A stretch of 45,073 nt of DNA from an uncultured Sulfitobacter sp. (GCF_947500075.1 NZ_CANMQS010000015.1:1-45073), one strand, 5' to 3'. Shown: positions 1-8,007, numbered from the stretch's first letter. Made by a program: numbers and translations. The notes: generated by a model from the sequence alone, not told the origin.

Positions 1-77
1 GTTGATCGACCCCTTCCGGCAGCGTCCGCATCTTGGATACGCGAGGCGAGACTTTCATGCCCAGCAGCAGCCCCCCC
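1..77. repeat. Terminal direct repeat, left copy (circular-contig overlap)
   Basis: The first 77 bases are identical to 44997-45073. The glxD gene reads in frame through the join, so this is the overlap of a circular assembly and not a biological terminal repeat. The real molecule is about 44,996 bp. Confidence 0.95.
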
Positions 78-694
78 GTCCCCGGCTTGGCCCCCTGCCC
101 CACCACCAGTTCCAGCGCATCGGCGCGGCGCAAATGGTCAAGGTCGACGCCATAGCGCGCCGGTGACATCTGGTAGAGCAACCGTGACGACGCCGCGCGC
201 TCTTCCTCCAGCATCCCGCCTTCGCCGGTGCAGGTCATTGTGCCGACCTTCGTCGCCCCATGACCCAAAGACGCCTTGGCAGAGGCGGATAATGCCCCAA
301 AGGACATCGACGCGATGTAGATCGGAATATCCAGTTCCAGCGGTTTTTCCACCAGCCCGCGACCGCCGCCAAGGATGGTCTTGGTCTCACATTTCTCCCG
401 GTAGCCTTCCAGCGGCAGGCGCGTCATCGTGGCGGGCACAAAGGTCAGGTCGTCAAACGTCGGCAGCTGCTTGTTGAACGTGTTATACCCGCGCACCTGA
501 TAGCGGCCCAATTGCGCCAGCGCGTGCACCTCCGAGATCGCCTCGGGCGTCCAGCGAGTGGAGCCGCCTTCGTCGTAGGAGGACGGCACGCCAGCGGGGC
601 GGCCTTCAACAGCGCCTGCATCGCGGAAGCGGATTTCGTCTTCGGAGGCCATCTCGAAGGGGTATTCGTGCGGCGCTTTGGGTTGGTCAGTCAT
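1..694 (-). CDS. glxD: GlxD/MgsC-like glutamate-synthase-domain protein, N-terminal part (continues at 44996)
   Basis: This is the first 231 codons of a 474-residue protein whose remainder lies at 44266-44996 across the circular join. The start ATG at 694 follows a GAGGAG ribosome site and gives MTDQPKAPHEYPFEMAS. The region corresponds to the start of the FMN-binding glutamate synthase domain (for example the segment IYIASMSFGALS near residues 140-150). The family includes GlxD and the MgsC subunit of N-methylglutamate synthase, which work with GlxB/MgsA and GlxC/MgsB. Both partners lie immediately upstream, separated only by a 107-bp gap that holds a palindromic repeat. A true glutamate synthase would carry these domains in one large GltB chain. 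The split arrangement instead points to an N-alkylglutamate synthase type enzyme (inference). Confidence 0.9.
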   Translation of the reverse strand, partial: MTDQPKAPHEYPFEMASEDEIRFRDAGAVEGRPAGVPSSYDEGGSTRWTPEAISEVHALAQLGRYQVRGYNTFNKQLPTFDDLTFVPATMTRLPLEGYREKCETKTILGGGRGLVEKPLELDIPIYIASMSFGALSASAKASLGHGATKVGTMTCTGEGGMLEEERAASSRLLYQMSPARYGVDLDHLRRADALELVVGQGAKPGTGGLLLGMKVSPRVSKMRTLPEGVDQ

Positions 695-717
695 CTATGT
701 GTCTCCTCGCGGGCAAC

Positions 718-779
718 GATGGGTGCAAGCACCCATCCTACGTGCAGCGGGTTGTGTAGGATGGGTGCTTGCACCCATC
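718..779. repeat. BIME/REP-like double palindrome between glxC and glxD
   Basis: A 24-bp unit at 718-741 is followed, after 14 bp, by its exact reverse complement at 756-779. Each unit contains a 20-bp near-palindrome (GATGGGTGC, two bases, GCACCCATC). The element can fold as two small hairpins or one 24-bp stem. It fills the gap between two genes that are otherwise packed into one operon, so it may affect mRNA processing or the GlxC:GlxD ratio (inference). Only these two units are seen in the window, and no transposase of the RAYT type is present. Confidence 0.85.
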
Positions 780-801
780 ACAACCAACCCCATCTCCAAA
801 T

Positions 802-1494
802 TCAAATCATCAACCAGGCGCTCGCGTCCCGCGCCTCGAAATACCAAAGCCGCTGACCCGACACCATCTTGCGCCAGTCCCGCGAACTGTCCACCAATCC
901 CAGCGGTTCCAGAATGGCATCGACTTCGGCCACTTCCTCCGCTGTGGGTTCGATCACGTTCACATCCACGCCAAGGCTCTCCACCGGTCCGGCAACCCAG
1001 ACCTCGCCTTCCCACAGGGCATCGGCGCAGCTCTCCCCTGCCCCGCCAAGTGCGATGATCTTGCCCGCATGCGCCATGAAGCCCGACTGATAGCCAATCG
1101 TGCCTTCGACAACGATGTTGCCACCCTTCATCGCCACACCACAGCGCGGCCCGGCATCGCCTTTGACATGGATCGTGCCGCCGATCATCGCAGCACCGCA
1201 GGACATGCCCGCGCGCCCGCCTACCTCGATATGACCCTTGGCCATACCTTCGCCGGTGGCCCAGCCGGAATTGCGCTCAATCCGCACGTTAGAGCCTGTA
1301 TTCAGCCCCCCGCAGTAGTAGCCCACTGACCCCTCGAAGGTGATATCGGCGCCATCAGGCAGACCCACACCAAGGTTGTGACGGCTCAGCGTATCGACCA
1401 CGCGAATGGGTTTGCCGCTTTTGCAGGCGTCCTGAATTTCCTCGTTGATCTCCCGGATGTGGCGTTTGCCGACCTCGATGACAATCTCGCTCAT
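802..1494 (-). CDS. glxC: GlxC/MgsB-like GXGXG-domain subunit
   Basis: A 230-residue protein matching the C-terminal GXGXG (beta-helix) domain of glutamate synthase as a separate subunit (GlxC, or MgsB of N-methylglutamate synthase). Repeating glycine-rich strands are visible, such as VGYYCGGLNTGSNVRIERNS, GRAGMSCGAAMIGGTIHVKG and CGVAMKGGNIVVEGTIGYQSG. In GltB this domain is structural and contacts the amidotransferase and FMN domains. The start at 1494 overlaps the glxB stop (ATGA), so I prefer it over an upstream in-frame start at 1566. The gene lies in the glxB-glxC-glxD operon. Confidence 0.9.
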   Translation of the reverse strand: MSEIVIEVGKRHIREINEEIQDACKSGKPIRVVDTLSRHNLGVGLPDGADITFEGSVGYYCGGLNTGSNVRIERNSGWATGEGMAKGHIEVGGRAGMSCGAAMIGGTIHVKGDAGPRCGVAMKGGNIVVEGTIGYQSGFMAHAGKIIALGGAGESCADALWEGEVWVAGPVESLGVDVNVIEPTAEEVAEVDAILEPLGLVDSSRDWRKMVSGQRLWYFEARDASAWLMI

Positions 1495-2435
1495 GCCGCC
1501 ATGCTCCGGTTGCCCACGCCCCAGATGCCGACAAGGCTCGGCCCGTCGTGGTTGATGACCTCGCATTCGTCGGGGAAGACGGTGCGCACGGCTTGCTCTT
1601 CGGTGGCCGCCGCCAGCTCTCCGGCCTGTTCAATCACCACCAGCGGTTTCATCGCAAAACGGTCCTTGGCAAAGCCGATGCCATCCGGCGTGGTGATCAT
1701 GAAGGTGAAGACACCATCAATCGAATGGATCGACTTGCGCAACGCCTGCTCCATGCTCAGCCCCTGTTTCATCTGGTCGGAGACCCAGACCGCGATCAAC
1801 TCTGAATCGTTCTCCGTCAGGAAGCGATACCCCTGCCGCTGCAATTTGTCGCGCCAGGTGAAATAGTCGGTAATCTGCCCGTTGTGCACAATCGCCACAT
1901 CCGAAAAGGGCCGCGCCCAGAAGGGGTGGGAGGCATTGGGCAGCACGCTCGATTCCGTGGCCAGCCGCGCGTGGCCCAGACCGTGGGTGCCGATCATGTC
2001 GTGCACCTTGTGCTTCTCACCCACCTCTTCCGATCCGCCGATGTCCTTGACGATCTCCAGCGACCGGCCACAAGACTGCACCTCGATCCGGCCCGACAGC
2101 TCATCGGTGTCCTTCACCCAGGCGGCCAGGTCACGCGGATCGCTGATTTCCATGCGGAAACAATAGTGTTTGTTGGCATCCGTGATGATCGACGGATCAC
2201 CCATCAGATCCGCGCCATGGTCCTTCAGCGTCGCGCGGAACAGTTCCAGATCACCATCCATTTGCGCCTTGTCAAACCCCATGCCACGCAGCACATATCC
2301 TGCATCCATCGGTGCGCCGTAGACGGCAAACCCGGTGCTGTCCGCGCCGCGATGTTCCTGCGCTGCCATCAGCGCCACAAGGTCCCTGCCAACGGTGCCG
2401 GGGGCGTTAAGAATACGTCCTGCAATGCCGCACAT
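1491..2435 (-). CDS. glxB: GlxB/MgsA-like class II glutamine amidotransferase
   Basis: A 314-residue Ntn-type (class II) glutamine amidotransferase. The protein begins MCGIAGRI, so Cys2 becomes the N-terminal nucleophile after Met removal. Family motifs follow: QEHRGADSTG, then HGLGHARLATES, then VAIVHNGQITDY and FLTENDSELIA. It would supply ammonia or act in glutamyl transfer together with GlxC and GlxD. The gene is first in a minus-strand operon and is divergent from the GntR gene. The shared promoter region (2436-2557) carries two copies of the CTGTATACAG-type operator, so GntR control is likely. In N-methylglutamate synthase the equivalent subunit is MgsA. Confidence 0.92.
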   Translation of the reverse strand: MCGIAGRILNAPGTVGRDLVALMAAQEHRGADSTGFAVYGAPMDAGYVLRGMGFDKAQMDGDLELFRATLKDHGADLMGDPSIITDANKHYCFRMEISDPRDLAAWVKDTDELSGRIEVQSCGRSLEIVKDIGGSEEVGEKHKVHDMIGTHGLGHARLATESSVLPNASHPFWARPFSDVAIVHNGQITDYFTWRDKLQRQGYRFLTENDSELIAVWVSDQMKQGLSMEQALRKSIHSIDGVFTFMITTPDGIGFAKDRFAMKPLVVIEQAGELAAATEEQAVRTVFPDECEVINHDGPSLVGIWGVGNRSMAA

Positions 2436-2463
2436 GGGCGTTCTCCTCCAAGGTCAGTTTCGG

Positions 2464-2479
2464 ATACTGTATACAGTAT
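2464..2479. promoter_or_regulatory. GntR-type operator, glxB side of the divergent promoter
   Basis: A perfect 16-bp palindrome, ATACTGTATACAGTAT. It lies 29 bp upstream of the glxB start and 79 bp from the GntR start. Its core CTGTATACAG recurs at 31410-31419 and 41348-41357. FCD-type GntR proteins bind short palindromes with a GTATAC or similar centre, and the neighbouring gene encodes such a protein. Confidence 0.75.
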
Positions 2480-2518
2480 TCAGAGCATGGCAAGAGCTTC
2501 GTTGCGCCGGTTGTATTT

Positions 2519-2530
2519 TTGTATACAGTG
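2519..2530. promoter_or_regulatory. Second, less perfect GntR-type operator (regulator side)
   Basis: TTGTATACAGTG differs from the core CTGTATACAG by one base. It is followed by GAATACAGAGTAT (2535-2547), which looks like a further half site. It lies 28 bp before the regulator ATG at 2558, a position consistent with autoregulation. Confidence 0.55.
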
Positions 2531-2557
2531 TCCAGAATACAGAGTATCAGGGTCCCT

Positions 2558-3220
2558 ATGGCATTGCGCAGCATCACAACTCAACGACGCCGATTGGCCG
2601 ACGAAGTCTATGACCAACTGGTCAAGGCGATCATGGAACGTGAAATCGGACCGGATGACCGTCTGGTACAGGAAAAGCTGGCCGCCGAGTTGGACATCAG
2701 CCGCACGCCTGTGCGTGAGGCACTGTTGCGGCTGGAGAAAGAAGGCGTGCTGCATCTGGCGAACTCCGGCGGGTTCCGGCTGTCACGGATTTCCGAGGAA
2801 GAGACGCTTGAGCTCTACCATGCCCGCGCCGCGATTGAGGGGCAGGCCGCGCGCATTCTTACCGCGCGCAACGATGCCGCCGAACTCGACGGCCTGCGCG
2901 CCCTGATCACCAAGACCGAAGACCTCAAGAACCCCACGACGCGGGATTACTTCATCGCCAACCGCACCATCCACCGCGCCTTCATGGAAGCGGCGGGGAA
3001 TCGGTTCCTGTTGGAAATGTTCGATATGATCTGGGGCCGCGCGATGGCCTTTCATCTGTTCGCCGCCATCGAAAACGCTGATATCGCGAAGTCCCTGGGC
3101 AACCACGTGGAACTGGTCGATGTCATCGCCACCGGTGACCGGAGCGTTGCACTTGAGGCCTTTACAACCCATATTCAACAGGGGTTTGAGCTGCATATCG
3201 ACGGCATCCGCAGCAGCTGA
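2558..3220 (+). CDS. GntR-family regulator, FCD (FadR-like) subgroup
   Basis: A 220-residue one-component regulator. The N-terminal winged helix-turn-helix (about residues 8-75) contains LADEVYDQLVKAIMEREI and the recognition region LDISRTPVREALLRLEKEG. The C-terminal FCD ligand domain has the usual metal-binding type residues (for example NRTIHRAFMEAAGN and the histidines in NHVELVDVIATG and FTTHIQQGFELH). I chose ATG 2558 because upstream in-frame TTG 2519 lies inside the operator. The same palindrome also precedes the ABC importer operon and the BMC operon, so the protein is probably the local regulator of all three. The ligand is unknown; FCD proteins usually bind small organic acids. Confidence 0.9.
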   Translation: MALRSITTQRRRLADEVYDQLVKAIMEREIGPDDRLVQEKLAAELDISRTPVREALLRLEKEGVLHLANSGGFRLSRISEEETLELYHARAAIEGQAARILTARNDAAELDGLRALITKTEDLKNPTTRDYFIANRTIHRAFMEAAGNRFLLEMFDMIWGRAMAFHLFAAIENADIAKSLGNHVELVDVIATGDRSVALEAFTTHIQQGFELHIDGIRSS

Positions 3221-3298
3221 CGCCCCCCTGCCCTCTTGTGGTCTGTTGCCAACCAGCCCCTAGATCATGACAAAACACTTGCCAGAATCTGTTTTCTT

Positions 3299-3321
3299 GC
3301 CCATTCATATACGGAATGAGG
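3299..3321. promoter_or_regulatory. Candidate repA promoter operator (imperfect dyad)
   Basis: The sequence GCCCATTC, seven bases, then GAATGAGGC forms an imperfect inverted repeat about 50 bp upstream of repA. repABC operons are usually autoregulated by RepA/RepB at such a dyad. The core promoter elements are not clear by eye. Confidence 0.35.
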
Positions 3322-3367
3322 CAAATATAACGACTAAAACCGTAACAATCGGTTGGCGAGGCGGAAC

Positions 3368-4594
3368 ATGGCAAAAGACGGAGCGAGAACTCCGGGGGTG
3401 ACGCACGTGCGCAAGCAGGAACGTATCGACGTTCTGGTGGGGGCGCACGCGGAAAAACTCTCTGAACGGCTGCAGGCGCACCGCGCGCAGCTTTTTCCCC
3501 CAGATGCGACACGGCAAATGCGCACTTTCACCAGCGGCGAAGCGGCTGATCTGCTGGGGGTGAAGGACGCATATCTGCGCAAACTCCACCTCGAAGGCAA
3601 AGGCCCTTCGCCGGAGGTGATGGGCAATGGCCGCCGGATGTATTCCGTCGATGATCTTCAGGCTCTACGTACCTATTTAGAGACGGGTGCGAAGCAATCC
3701 GGCACCTACCTGCCCGGCCGGCAGGACGGTGATCATTTGCAGGTCATCACCGTGATCAACTTCAAAGGCGGCAGCGGCAAAACCACCACCGCCGCGCATC
3801 TGGCGCAGAAGATGGCGCTGGACGGCTACCGCGTGCTCGCCATGGATCTTGACCCGCAAGCGAGCCTCTCGGCCCTGCACGGCTTCCAGCCGGAATTTGA
3901 CCTGCTCGACGGTGGCACGCTGTTTGATGCGATCCGCTATGACGATCCGGTCCCCCTCTCCCGGATCATCCAACGCACCCATATCACCAACCTCGACATT
4001 GTTCCCGGCAACCTCGACCTCATGGAATTCGAACATGAGACCCCCCGCGCGCTGGTGGAACGACATGGTAACCTCTTTTTCACCAGAGTAGGCGACGCGC
4101 TTGCCGAAGTGGAAAAGGACTACGATGTGGTTATTCTCGATTGCCCGCCGCAGCTGGGGTATCTGACGATGTCAGCCCTCTCTGCCGCAACCGCCGTGCT
4201 GGTCACGGTGCACCCTCAAATGCTCGATGTGATGAGCATGTGCCAGTTCCTGCTGATGGTCTCCAACCTTCTGGGGGTCGTCAGCGAAGCGGGGGGCGAC
4301 ATGTCCTATGATTGGCTGCGCTACGTGGTGACGCGGTATGAACCGGGCGATGGGCCGCAGAACCAGATGGTCAGCTTCATGCGCTCGATGTTCGGCGATC
4401 ATGTGCTGAACCATACGGTGCTGAAATCCACGGCCATCTCGGACGCAGGGATCACAAAACAGACCCTCTACGAGGTCGAAAAGGGCCAATTCGTCCGCGC
4501 CACCTATGAACGCGCGATGGAAAGCCTGAACGCCGTGAACGGCGAGATCGAAGCACTGGTGCAGGAAGCATGGGGGCGGACCAATGGCGCGTAA
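3368..4594 (+). CDS. repA: RepA, ParA-family partition ATPase of the repABC operon
   Basis: A 408-residue plasmid partition ATPase. The N-terminal part (to about residue 125) contains a MerR-like helix-turn-helix (FTSGEAADLLGVKDAYLRKLHLEGKG split across that region). The ATPase domain has the deviant Walker A KGGSGKTTTAAH near residue 135, then VLAMDLDPQASLS and VVILDCPPQLGYLT. RepA works with RepB and parS to segregate the plasmid and represses the rep operon. Start ATG 3368 follows GAGGCGGA; an in-frame start 15 bases upstream is less likely. The 3' end overlaps repB by 11 bp. Confidence 0.95.
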   Translation: MAKDGARTPGVTHVRKQERIDVLVGAHAEKLSERLQAHRAQLFPPDATRQMRTFTSGEAADLLGVKDAYLRKLHLEGKGPSPEVMGNGRRMYSVDDLQALRTYLETGAKQSGTYLPGRQDGDHLQVITVINFKGGSGKTTTAAHLAQKMALDGYRVLAMDLDPQASLSALHGFQPEFDLLDGGTLFDAIRYDDPVPLSRIIQRTHITNLDIVPGNLDLMEFEHETPRALVERHGNLFFTRVGDALAEVEKDYDVVILDCPPQLGYLTMSALSAATAVLVTVHPQMLDVMSMCQFLLMVSNLLGVVSEAGGDMSYDWLRYVVTRYEPGDGPQNQMVSFMRSMFGDHVLNHTVLKSTAISDAGITKQTLYEVEKGQFVRATYERAMESLNAVNGEIEALVQEAWGRTNGA

Positions 4595-5507
4595 AGATCT
4601 GATGAAAGGCCTGATGGAAGCGCCGGAGACAAAATCCGCCACCCCCAAGCCCCCTGCCCGCGTCGATCCGGCAAAACCGCGCTACACCTCCGGTGCGATT
4701 GGCGCCGTCAGCCGCTCGATTGCTGATCTCAAAAGCCGATCCATTGTCGATCTGGACCCCCGCATGATTGACAACGCGGGTCTGAAAGACCGGCTCGACA
4801 AGGACGACCCCGATCACGCAGCGCTGGTCAAATCCATTGAGGAATACGGCCAGCAGGTGCCCGTGCTGGTGCGCTTCAGCCCCAATTACGAAGGCCGGTA
4901 CGAGGTCGTCTATGGCCGCAGACGTGTGCGCGCGCTGAAGGATCTCGGTTTGCCCATCCGCGCCATGGTGCGCGATCTGGACGATAAGGCGCTGATCCTG
5001 GCACAGGGGCAGGAAAACTCCGCCCGTAAGGATCTGACCTTCATCGAAAAGGTGAACTTTGCCCGCCAGATGCGCGACGCGAAATATGACCGAAAGATCA
5101 TTGGCGACGCGCTGGCGATGGACAAAACGCTGATCTCGCGGCTGTTTGCCGTGGCCGATCAGGTGCCGGTGGAATTGATTGAGGCGATTGGGTCGGCGCC
5201 CTCCGTGGGCCGCGACCGCTGGCTGGCGCTGGCCGACAAGATCAAGGGCCGCGATCTGGCGGAGTTTGCGGTTGGTGACAGTTCTGATGCGCGTTTCAAC
5301 GCGGTGATGGCGGCGACCAAGGTCAAACCGCCCAAAGCGAAGCCGCCCGCTCAGATCAAAACCACAGACGGCACCGACCTCGCGCAGGTCGCCCGCAAGG
5401 GGGATCACACGCAGATCACCGTCACCGACGACACAGGTTTCGCCGACTGGCTCGCCGAAAACCTGACAGAGATTCACCGCGACTGGCAAAAGAAGCGCGG
5501 CGGATGA
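4584..5507 (+). CDS. repB: RepB, ParB-family parS-binding protein
   Basis: A 307-residue ParB/Spo0J-type protein. The ParB N-terminal nuclease-like domain is visible (GQQVPVLVRFSPNYEGRYEVVYGRRRVRALKDLG, written here in part: VVYGRRRVRALKDLGLPIRA), followed by NSARKDLTFIEKVNFARQMR and the helix-turn-helix region AMDKTLISRLFAVADQVP. It binds the parS palindromes at 5620-5635 and 6831-6846 and loads onto flanking DNA for RepA-driven partition. Translation is coupled to repA by an 11-bp overlap. Confidence 0.95.
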   Translation: MARKDLMKGLMEAPETKSATPKPPARVDPAKPRYTSGAIGAVSRSIADLKSRSIVDLDPRMIDNAGLKDRLDKDDPDHAALVKSIEEYGQQVPVLVRFSPNYEGRYEVVYGRRRVRALKDLGLPIRAMVRDLDDKALILAQGQENSARKDLTFIEKVNFARQMRDAKYDRKIIGDALAMDKTLISRLFAVADQVPVELIEAIGSAPSVGRDRWLALADKIKGRDLAEFAVGDSSDARFNAVMAATKVKPPKAKPPAQIKTTDGTDLAQVARKGDHTQITVTDDTGFADWLAENLTEIHRDWQKKRGG

Positions 5508-5544
5508 TGAGGAGCAGCAACAAGGAGGCACGACCCGGCAGGAC

Positions 5545-5600
5545 ATAAGAAAGCCCCCCGGAATACACATCCCGAGAGGCCTTGGTTCGTTGTCTAGCAC
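5545..5600 (-). ncRNA. repABC counter-transcribed antisense RNA (inc-alpha)
   Basis: repABC plasmids carry a small antisense RNA between repB and repC that limits RepC synthesis. On the minus strand here, TTGACA (5629-5634, inside parS) and CAGATT (5606-5611) are 17 bp apart as -35 and -10. A hairpin at 5553-5580 follows, and reading leftward it runs into CTTTCTTATG. The stem is complete if two G-U pairs are allowed in the minus-strand RNA, which favours this orientation. Predicted RNA length is about 50 nt, as usual for this class. Confidence 0.7.
5553..5580 (-). terminator. Terminator of the antisense RNA
   Basis: The plus strand shows GCCCCCCGG, nine bases, then CCCGAGAGGC. In the minus-strand transcript this forms a nine-pair stem with two G-U wobbles, followed by a U-rich tail. 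Confidence 0.65.
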
Positions 5601-5617
5601 CTCCGAATCTGGCCCAA

Positions 5618-5637
5618 GAGTTGACAGCTGTCAACTC
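5618..5637. promoter_or_regulatory. parS: parS site 1 (repB-repC intergenic)
   Basis: GTTGACAGCTGTCAAC at 5620-5635 is the 16-bp repABC partition palindrome, extended to a 20-bp perfect palindrome by flanking GA and TC. It overlaps the proposed -35 of the antisense RNA, so RepB binding could affect copy control. Confidence 0.9.
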
Positions 5638-5681
5638 TCATCGCTTCCGGCGGCACGATAAGTTTTGCCCAGTGAACATCT

Positions 5682-6818
5682 ATGGACGTATTGACAACGA
5701 CGCCCTTCGGGCAGCGGCAGGTGACGGCTGGCTTGATGGAACGGGCCGCATTGGCGCAGCGCCCGCCACAGGTGCCGCACAGCGACAAGTGGGAGCTGTT
5801 CCGCGAACTCACCACCGCGCGGCTGGCCTATGGTGTGACGGATCGCGATCTGACGGTGCTGAACGCACTGCTCAGCTTTCACCCGGACAAGAACCTCAGC
5901 GACAACGCCTCGCTGATCGTCTTTCCTTCCAACCGATCGCTGGCGGAACGCGCCCATGGCATGGCCGAAAGCACGCTGCGCCGCCATCTGGGCGCTTTGG
6001 TGCGGGCGGGGATCATCGCGCGGCATGACAGCCCCAACGGCAAACGTTATGCGGCACGGGACAGGGCAGGGGAGGTCACACGCGCCTTCGGCTTCGATCT
6101 GCGCCCCTTGCTGGTGCAGGCGGGTCAGATCGCACAGGCCGCCCAAGCCGCACGTGACGCAGCGGAGCGGTTGAGGCGGCTGCGGGAGGACGTGTCCCTG
6201 CTCAAGCGCGACGCTGCAAAGCTGGCCGCCTGGGGGGTGGAGACGGGGCAGGGCGGTGATTGGTCCGCTGTTGAAGCCGAACTGCTGGACCAGCACCGCG
6301 CGTTTCGCCGCAAGCTGTCTGCGGAGGCCTTGGAAGAGCTCCGGGGCAGGGCGCAGGCCGTGCTGAAAACGGTACAGGAAAAACTCCGTAAATCAGACAA
6401 TATGAGCGGCAGTGACGTTCAGAATGAGCGGCACTATTCTAATTCAAAACCAGAAGATCCTGATCTTGAACTTTGCTCAGAAGAGACAAAAGGCGAGGCG
6501 CCGAACCTGCCTCTGGCCGTGGTGTTAAAGGCCTGCCCTGATATCCTGCCCTATGCAGGCGACCAGATCCGACATTGGCACCAATTGGTTGGTGTGGCCG
6601 CGACGGTGCGCGGTATGATGGGCATCAGCCCCGGCGCCTGGGAGGATGCGCAGCGGGTGATGGGTGCGCCCGTGGCCGCCGTGACGGTTGCAGGTATTTT
6701 GCAGCGGGTTGATCAGATCAAATCGCCGGGGGGCTACTTGCGCGCCTTGACGCGACAGGCGCAGGATCATGCGTTCTCCCCCGGTCCGATGATCATGGCC
6801 TTACTGCGTTCGGGGTGA
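5682..6818 (+). CDS. repC: RepC replication initiator
   Basis: A 378-residue RepC initiator, the only protein essential for repABC replication. Recognisable N-terminal segment: WELFRELTTARLAYGVTDRD, then LTVLNALLSFHP and the winged-helix part RSLAERAHGMAESTLRRHLG. A coiled-coil-like middle (about residues 150-225) and a C-terminal RepC domain (ending in SPGGYLRALTRQAQ) follow. The ATG at 5682 has a poor ribosome site, as expected for a gene held down by the antisense RNA. An AT-rich segment inside the gene probably is the origin. Confidence 0.95.
   Translation: MDVLTTTPFGQRQVTAGLMERAALAQRPPQVPHSDKWELFRELTTARLAYGVTDRDLTVLNALLSFHPDKNLSDNASLIVFPSNRSLAERAHGMAESTLRRHLGALVRAGIIARHDSPNGKRYAARDRAGEVTRAFGFDLRPLLVQAGQIAQAAQAARDAAERLRRLREDVSLLKRDAAKLAAWGVETGQGGDWSAVEAELLDQHRAFRRKLSAEALEELRGRAQAVLKTVQEKLRKSDNMSGSDVQNERHYSNSKPEDPDLELCSEETKGEAPNLPLAVVLKACPDILPYAGDQIRHWHQLVGVAATVRGMMGISPGAWEDAQRVMGAPVAAVTVAGILQRVDQIKSPGGYLRALTRQAQDHAFSPGPMIMALLRSG
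6385..6495. other. Probable origin of replication inside repC
   Basis: This stretch within repC is clearly richer in A and T than the surrounding GC-rich coding sequence, and encodes a low-complexity linker (for example SNSKPEDPDLELCSEE). In repABC plasmids the origin maps to an AT-rich part of the repC coding region. The assignment is by position and composition only. Confidence 0.55.
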
Positions 6819-6825
6819 AGTGGGG

Positions 6826-6851
6826 CAAAAGTTGACAGCTGTCAACTTTTG
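6826..6851. promoter_or_regulatory. parS: parS site 2 (downstream of repC)
   Basis: A second copy of GTTGACAGCTGTCAAC (6831-6846) sits 12 bp after repC and is extended to a perfect 26-bp palindrome by CAAAA and TTTTG flanks. Because of the T run it may also act as a terminator-like hairpin. The two parS sites bracket repC. Confidence 0.9.
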
Positions 6852-6936
6852 TTTGGACGCAGAAAACCCTTGACCTGTAACGCTTTTTGGAAAACCCTTT
6901 ACGCAAGAGTAAAGTTTTGGTGGGGAGTTGTCAGCG

Positions 6937-7986
6937 ATGATGCAGGAACGGATCGAAGGCAAATGGCTCGCGTCGTTTCGCCGTGTGCTGGCTTTGAATG
7001 GCATCGGGGAGGGGACGCAAGTGGTGCTGATCGGGGAAACCCAGTCACGCCCCGTGCTGCTGCATCTGTGTGAACTCGCGCTCTATGATCTGGGCGCTGC
7101 GTTCTGCCAGATCACCATGCCAACCCCGCCGCAGACGGCGCCGGTTCCGGTCAAAAGCACGGGCACCTCGCTCGCGATCCAGAACAACCGCATGGCAGTG
7201 GAGGCGATGAAATGCGCCGAAGCGATTGTCGATTGCACGGTTGAGGGGATGATCCATTCGCCTGAGTGGCCGGAGATTGAAGAGGCGGGTGCGCGGCTGT
7301 TGGTAATCACCAATGAGCATCCCGAAATTCTGGAGCGCACCGAACCAACGGCCGATCTCGGTCCCCGTGTGGAGCGGGGGATCGAGATGCTTCGTGCCGC
7401 TTCGGAAATGCGCGTGACCTCCGCAGCCGGAACCGACCTGACGATTGATCTCAAAGACGCCCCTTGCGGCGGCACCCCCGGTTTCGGCACCACGCCCGGC
7501 GCGGTGGCCCATTGGCCCGGCGGTCTCTGCCTCGCCTTTCCCGGTCCTGGCACAGTCAACGGGCGGATCGTGATGGACGTGGGCGACATGAACCTGACGT
7601 TCAAAAGCTACCTCAGCAGCCAGATCGATTTCACGGTGGAGAATGATTTCGTGACCCAGATCAAAGGCACCGGCCTCGATGCGGAACTCTTCCGCGATTA
7701 CATGGAAGCCTGGGATGACCCAAAGGCCTACGGCTTCAGCCATGTGGGCTGGGGCATGAACCCCGCTGCGCGCTGGGTATCGGGCGCGCTCTATGACAAG
7801 CGCGACATGCAGGCGGTGGAGTTCCGCGCCTTCGCCGGAAATTTCCTGTGGTCCACCGGCGCCAACCAATACGCGGGCCGTTTCACCGAAGGGCATTTCG
7901 ACCTGCCCATGCGCCATTGCACCATATCGCTGGATGGTGTGGACGTTGTGAAAAACGGCGTCCTGCATCCTGACCTCACCGCATAG
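6937..7986 (+). CDS. NicX-like (M29-type fold) 2,5-dihydroxypyridine 5,6-dioxygenase family protein
   Basis: A 349-residue protein close in pattern to NicX, the iron-dependent enzyme that opens 2,5-dihydroxypyridine in nicotinate degradation and shares the M29 aminopeptidase fold. Diagnostic stretches include the segment with PGAVAHWPGG, GRIVMDVGDMNLTFKSYLSS, DAELFRDYMEAWDDPKAYGF followed by SHVGWGMNPAARW, and EFRAFAGNFLWSTGANQYAG. The conserved acidic and histidine residues in these segments are the likely metal ligands. The ORF can extend to TTG 6928, but GGGAG at 6922-6926 fits ATG 6937 better. It is first in a four-gene operon with a flavoprotein, a hydrolase fusion and a TetR regulator, so ring cleavage of an N-heteroaromatic compound is likely. 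The exact substrate is not shown by sequence. Confidence 0.82.
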   Translation: MMQERIEGKWLASFRRVLALNGIGEGTQVVLIGETQSRPVLLHLCELALYDLGAAFCQITMPTPPQTAPVPVKSTGTSLAIQNNRMAVEAMKCAEAIVDCTVEGMIHSPEWPEIEEAGARLLVITNEHPEILERTEPTADLGPRVERGIEMLRAASEMRVTSAAGTDLTIDLKDAPCGGTPGFGTTPGAVAHWPGGLCLAFPGPGTVNGRIVMDVGDMNLTFKSYLSSQIDFTVENDFVTQIKGTGLDAELFRDYMEAWDDPKAYGFSHVGWGMNPAARWVSGALYDKRDMQAVEFRAFAGNFLWSTGANQYAGRFTEGHFDLPMRHCTISLDGVDVVKNGVLHPDLTA

Positions 7987-8007
7987 ACCTCTCAAAGGAG
8001 CCTCCCT

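Noticed and set aside
1..77. Terminal repeat as a phage-like or linear-plasmid end
   Set aside because: A gene reads in frame through the join and there are no phage or telomere genes; overlap of a circular assembly explains it.
718..779. CRISPR-like repeat pair
   Set aside because: Only two units in opposite orientation and no spacer-like series or cas genes.
1491..2435. GlxB as purine amidophosphoribosyltransferase or glucosamine-6-phosphate synthase
   Set aside because: It has only the amidotransferase domain and is followed by GlxC and GlxD subunits.
4452..5600. Long minus-strand ORF over repB (382 codons)
   Set aside because: It lies opposite repA/repB, has no recognisable protein pattern, and is the usual antisense shadow in GC-rich coding DNA.
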